The translations under genes and the position numbers were made by a program. 8,942 nt of DNA, taken from assembly GCA_900548955.1 (NCBI GenBank), contig URMQ01000060.1, positions 1-8,942 on the forward strand, in the 5' to 3' direction. The notes under the pieces were generated by a model. That model saw nothing but the letters and a program-made list of their open reading frames with translations, made no database searches and was not told the origin of the DNA. The stretch is from an uncultured Eggerthella sp. GTDB lineage: Bacteria > Actinomycetota > Coriobacteriia > Coriobacteriales > Eggerthellaceae. Below, piece by piece: positions 5,898-8,942 of this stretch. Positions within the stretch are counted from its first letter, which is position 1, and every line of letters begins with the position of its first letter.

Positions 5898-7241
5898 ATG
5901 ATTGGTCGTTATACCCGTCCCGAAATGGGAGCAATTTGGGAACTCCAGAACAAATTTGAAATCTGGAAGGAAATTGAAGTACTGGCTTGCGAAGCTCAGG
6001 CTGAACTAGGCAAGTCTGGCATCACGAAAGAAGAAGCCGCTTGGATTCGTAAGCATGCCAACTTCATGGTTGAGCGTATCGATGAAATTGAAAAGGTAAC
6101 CAACCATGATGTAATTGCGTTTACTACTAACATGGCTGAATATATTGATGCAGATCTGCCTGAAGGAATGGAGCCGCCAAGTCGCTGGGTTCACTACGGC
6201 ATGACTTCTTCCGACCTTGGAGATACGGCGCTTTCCTATCAAATTACTCAGGCGATTGACATCATTTTGGCAGACGTTAAGCAGCTTGGTGAAACCTGCA
6301 AGCGTCGCGCCTTCGAATTCCAGGAAACTCTGTGCGTTGGTCGCACCCATGGTATTCACGCAGAACCTATGACGTTCGGTATGAAGTTTGGGTCTTGGGC
6401 ATGGGCACTAAAGCGTGCGCAAACTCGCTTGGAAGAAGCTCGCCAGGTTGCTGCAACTGGCGCAATTTCTGGTGCAGTGGGAACCTATTCCAGCATCGAT
6501 CCTTTTGTTGAGCAGTATGTGTGTGAAAAACTCGGTTTAACACCCGATCCTCTGTCTACGCAGGTTTTGGCTCGAGACCGTCATGCTCAGGTTATGACTG
6601 CTCTGGCAGTTACCGCATCCACTTTGGAATCTATTGCTATGCAAGTTCGCTTGCTTCAGCAATCCGATGTTATTGAGGCGGAAGAGCCATTCGCAAAGGG
6701 TCAAAAGGGATCTTCTGCTATGCCTCACAAGCGCAATCCTATTACAGCAGAGCGTGTATGTGGCTTGTCTCGCGTGGTAAAAGCAAATGCTCAGGTTGCT
6801 TTGGATGATGTTGCTTTGTGGTACGAGCGCGACATCTCTCATTCCGGTGCAGAACGTGTTGCGTTGGCTGACAGCTTCATTGCGCTTGACTACATGTTTG
6901 GCAAGATGCAGTGGATGCTTGATGGTTTGCAGACCTATCCTGCAAAGATGGAACATAACTTGTGGCGCACCAAGGGTCTTATTTTCTCCTCTAAGGTTTT
7001 GCTTGCCCTGGTTCAGACGGGTATTACGCGTGAAGACGCCTACGTTATTGTTCAGCGCAACGCAATGAAAGTCTGGGAAGATATCCAAAATGCAGTGGAC
7101 GGCCCAACATATCGCGAACGCCTAGAGGCAGACCCTGAAGCAAACCTTTCTAAGGAAACCTTGGATGAAATTTTTGATCCATGGGATTTCTTGACGCGCA
7201 AAGATATCGTGTTTGATCGCTTGAAGGAACTTGAATTTTAG
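5898..7241 (+). CDS. purB: Adenylosuccinate lyase
   Basis: A 447-residue cytosolic enzyme of the fumarase/aspartase superfamily. It cleaves SAICAR to AICAR plus fumarate and adenylosuccinate to AMP plus fumarate, so it serves two steps of purine synthesis. Visible landmarks are RY at 4-5, TNHDVIAF (68-75), MTSSDLGDT (102-110), GRTHGIHAEP (148-157, with the conserved catalytic His151), the lyase signature GSSAMPHKRNP (271-281) on the flexible loop with the catalytic serine, and RDISHSGAERV (311-321). Length and domain order match bacterial, Bacillus-like PurB proteins, and all key residues are intact. The start is the ATG 7 nt after AGGAAGG (5884-5890). It is preceded by its own spacer, not by another pur gene, so it is likely transcribed alone. 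Its TAG stop overlaps the stop of the convergent gene. Confidence 0.97.
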   Translation: MIGRYTRPEMGAIWELQNKFEIWKEIEVLACEAQAELGKSGITKEEAAWIRKHANFMVERIDEIEKVTNHDVIAFTTNMAEYIDADLPEGMEPPSRWVHYGMTSSDLGDTALSYQITQAIDIILADVKQLGETCKRRAFEFQETLCVGRTHGIHAEPMTFGMKFGSWAWALKRAQTRLEEARQVAATGAISGAVGTYSSIDPFVEQYVCEKLGLTPDPLSTQVLARDRHAQVMTALAVTASTLESIAMQVRLLQQSDVIEAEEPFAKGQKGSSAMPHKRNPITAERVCGLSRVVKANAQVALDDVALWYERDISHSGAERVALADSFIALDYMFGKMQWMLDGLQTYPAKMEHNLWRTKGLIFSSKVLLALVQTGITREDAYVIVQRNAMKVWEDIQNAVDGPTYRERLEADPEANLSKETLDEIFDPWDFLTRKDIVFDRLKELEF

Positions 7242-8806
7242 GAGCTCTCTAGAGCTCCTTCAATGGGGGTAAATACGCGGATAAGGGTATGGTTGTTTTC
7301 GGGATTAACATCGTCAACTACCTGGGTCAATCCCACGAAGGAAGAACATGTTCCCGAAGACACCAACTGCTCGCCATAATCATCTGCGCCGCTAACAATA
7401 TCAATTGCAAAGTAGCTTCTGTTCGCAAAGTTAACACCACTTAATGCGGTGGTGGACTTCACAACGAACCAATCTCCGCACCAGCACGGAGCGGTGATGG
7501 GGGTTCTGCTGTAACGGAACCATTCTAAGTTGTTGTAGTTGTAGGTTTGCACTTCGGAGCGCGGGGTGTAGGTGCCTAAGTTCGCGATACCCCCACCGTA
7601 GTTATAGATGCTCGTAAAGCCAAACGAAAAACCGCTTTCGCCATATCCCACTACATCGGGTGTCATAGATGAAGGTAGCGTCATCTGGTCGACCGTCTGA
7701 AGGTTATCTGCAGAAATTTTGGTTAGTTGGTAATAAACCGAAGTGGAATCTGCGCGCGGAGTAATTACTACCCCATCTGTTGCGGGAGTAACGCGGGTGG
7801 CGAAAGCGCGCTTAGACGAATACACCACCTGGCCTTCGGTTGATCCAAAGGATGCGGCTTTTAATACGGCTGCTTCGTTGGACGCCTCGCCCGATGGGTT
7901 AGGGGACATTTGCCAGAAAGCTGTGTTGCCTATTGCGGCAAGTGAAGGCATGAGCCAATTGGTGTCGCCTTCGTCTACTTGTTGGATACCAGATGCACTT
8001 CCATTCCCAATAGATGCGGTATACACACGCCAGCGAGATTGGTAGGGATTGGATTCAGTCCAAATTAGACCGCTTTCGCTGCAGCGGACATCAAGAATCT
8101 CAAAACCTTCTTCAGCACCCTGTGCTGCATCCAGCACGGTTGCAGTACTTCCAGTTGAAAGATACAGCAGGCTTACGGTGTTAAGCGGGCTTGCGGTATC
8201 GGTTGGGTTCAAGCATGCTGCTACAGTTTCGTTGTCTGCCCATACTAAGGTGCCGTAGGGAAGTTCGAACGACCCCGTTAACTGGACGTAGTCGGTGTAG
8301 TTTTCAAGAAGGGTGTAGTCGGCTTGCTGCTCTACCGCGTTTTCTGGAACACTGATAGCAGAAATTTCGTCAGAAGAATCGGTATCAAGCGCGCTAGAGG
8401 CTAGCGAAATGCCGCCGCCAATAGCAGCAATGCCACCAACCGCGGCTGCGCCAATTAAAAGATTTCTTCTCGTTAATAAAACCTCAGGGGTTATTTTGGG
8501 GGCAGAGGCAGGGCCGCCAACGTTAAGCGGGTTTGGCTGATAGCCCGGAGCAGCGTTTTTGTTGGTCTTTTTTGAGGAACCAAATTTCGAAGCAGGACCA
8601 AACCCGGTGGTGGGGCCCGATGTAGAAAACCCCTTTTTTACCACACTCGGTCGCGTGCCAGAGCGAACACTAGAGTGTGCACCTAAACGAGCGCCAGAAT
8701 GTGCACCTAAACGCGCTCCGGAGCGGGCAGAAGGATGGCTTCTGTGAGAATTTCGTGATGGTTGAAGGTTTTTCCCTGGTATGTTTCGCCTGCGATTTGA
8801 TGCCAA
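7238..8806 (-). CDS. Tat-signal-like exported protein with disordered N-terminus, probable beta-propeller
   Basis: A 522-residue protein of unknown function. Residues 1-110 are Arg/Ser/Gly/Pro/Lys-rich and probably unstructured, with the 8-residue unit SGARLGAH repeated exactly (29-36 and 37-44). At 112-117 the sequence is TRRNLL, followed by a hydrophobic stretch (118-138) of IGAAAVGGIAAIGGG type. This resembles a twin-arginine signal, but displaced more than 100 residues from the start; an N-in membrane anchor with a positive flank is the alternative. Residues about 160-515 are rich in short beta-type segments with aromatic and Gly/Asn/Asp turns, suggesting a beta-propeller-like extracytoplasmic domain; no enzyme motif is recognisable. 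Cysteines occur at 198, 242, 441, 443 (CWC) and 487. The TTG start is supported by AGGAG 5 nt upstream. The nearest internal ATG or GTG choices would remove the basic N-terminus. It is convergent with purB and overlaps its stop by 4 bp. Confidence 0.85.
   Translation of the reverse strand: MASNRRRNIPGKNLQPSRNSHRSHPSARSGARLGAHSGARLGAHSSVRSGTRPSVVKKGFSTSGPTTGFGPASKFGSSKKTNKNAAPGYQPNPLNVGGPASAPKITPEVLLTRRNLLIGAAAVGGIAAIGGGISLASSALDTDSSDEISAISVPENAVEQQADYTLLENYTDYVQLTGSFELPYGTLVWADNETVAACLNPTDTASPLNTVSLLYLSTGSTATVLDAAQGAEEGFEILDVRCSESGLIWTESNPYQSRWRVYTASIGNGSASGIQQVDEGDTNWLMPSLAAIGNTAFWQMSPNPSGEASNEAAVLKAASFGSTEGQVVYSSKRAFATRVTPATDGVVITPRADSTSVYYQLTKISADNLQTVDQMTLPSSMTPDVVGYGESGFSFGFTSIYNYGGGIANLGTYTPRSEVQTYNYNNLEWFRYSRTPITAPCWCGDWFVVKSTTALSGVNFANRSYFAIDIVSGADDYGEQLVSSGTCSSFVGLTQVVDDVNPENNHTLIRVFTPIEGALESS
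7240..7259. terminator. Palindrome across the convergent stop codons
   Basis: AGGAGCTCT (7240-7248) and AGAGCTCCT (7251-7259) are perfect inverted arms around CT. The stem begins inside the stop codons of purB and of the - strand gene and also encodes the last residues of the latter. It could stop transcription in both directions, but neither side has a proper T-run after it, so Rho-independent termination is uncertain. Confidence 0.5.
8676..8713 (-). repeat. 24-bp-period direct repeat in coding sequence
   Basis: TGTGCACCTAAACG (+ strand) occurs at 8676-8689 and 8700-8713, a period of 24 bp or 8 codons. It encodes the repeated GARLGAHS unit. Neighbouring sequence on both sides contains degraded, similar words (SARSGARL, SSVRSGTR), pointing to expansion by slippage in a low-complexity region. 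Confidence 0.85.
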
Positions 8807-8942
8807 AATAACTCCTGGTCAACGCTGAAAAAGTATTTTTAATATGTCTATTTCTATAGAATATCATTGTGACAGTTGGGTTTCGTATAAAGTAGTCAAA
8901 TGAGCAATTGATACAATAATTGCAAAACGAATTTGAGAAATA
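8807..8942. other. AT-rich upstream region of the - strand gene
   Basis: No gene is visible. It includes a perfect 10-bp palindrome TTCTATAGAA (8852-8861) and a GCAATT...AATTGC inverted repeat with 8-nt loop (8904-8923). AT-rich promoter-like words occur on both strands, but I could not pick a well-spaced -35/-10 pair. A divergent gene may begin beyond the window edge. Confidence 0.45.
8812..8816 (-). promoter_or_regulatory. Ribosome binding site supporting a TTG start
   Basis: The - strand reads AGGAG, then 5 nt, then TTG at 8806-8804. This supports inclusion of the long disordered N-terminus in the protein. Confidence 0.7.

Noticed and set aside
6537..7088. 183-residue open frame on the - strand within purB
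   Set aside because: It lies entirely inside the well-supported purB gene, has no ribosome binding site or recognisable domain, and its composition is that of an antisense shadow.

Overview
The window looks like ordinary chromosomal sequence from a mid-GC (by eye somewhat under 50%) Gram-positive actinobacterium. My best guess is the class Coriobacteriia. This is inference from the gene mix: a bacterial PH-domain membrane protein, PAQR/hemolysin III, PspC, an RlpA-like exoprotein, a tandem pair of TrkA-type proteins and a Tat-like protein. The non-ATG starts with good Shine-Dalgarno sequences agree with it. No rRNA, tRNA, transposase, phage gene or CRISPR array was seen.

Layout. On the + strand: (1) the 3' part of a three-domain bPH2 (YdbT-like) membrane protein that runs off the left edge. 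(2) A hemolysin III/PAQR (TrhA) protein overlapping it by 14 bp, starting at a GTG set by a strong ribosome binding site. (3) A 198-bp spacer holding one perfect DnaA box, an AT-rich tract, a 9-bp inverted repeat and repeated AAGCG words. (4) A PspC-domain protein with a LiaI/LiaF-like multi-membrane tail. (5) A 248-bp spacer with a good promoter and two sets of 11-bp-period direct repeats. (6) A secreted or membrane-anchored RlpA-like double-psi beta-barrel protein. (7) An intrinsic terminator whose U-tract runs into a perfect TATAAT. (8) Two consecutive RCK (TrkA-like) proteins, 11 bp apart. (9) A 232-bp spacer, then purB (adenylosuccinate lyase).

Convergent to purB on the - strand is a 522-residue protein with a disordered Arg/Ser/Gly-rich N-terminus, a displaced TRRNLL twin-arginine-like motif and a large extracytoplasmic domain. 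The stop codons of purB and this gene overlap, and a perfect 9-bp-arm palindrome starts inside them. The right edge (8807-8942) is an AT-rich upstream region with two small dyads.

Functionally the block is mostly cell envelope and ion homeostasis, next to the housekeeping gene purB. I found no convincing novel multigene system. The best candidates for follow-up are the 11-bp-phased repeats before the RlpA-like gene, the unusual architecture of the - strand protein, and the overlapping-stop palindrome.
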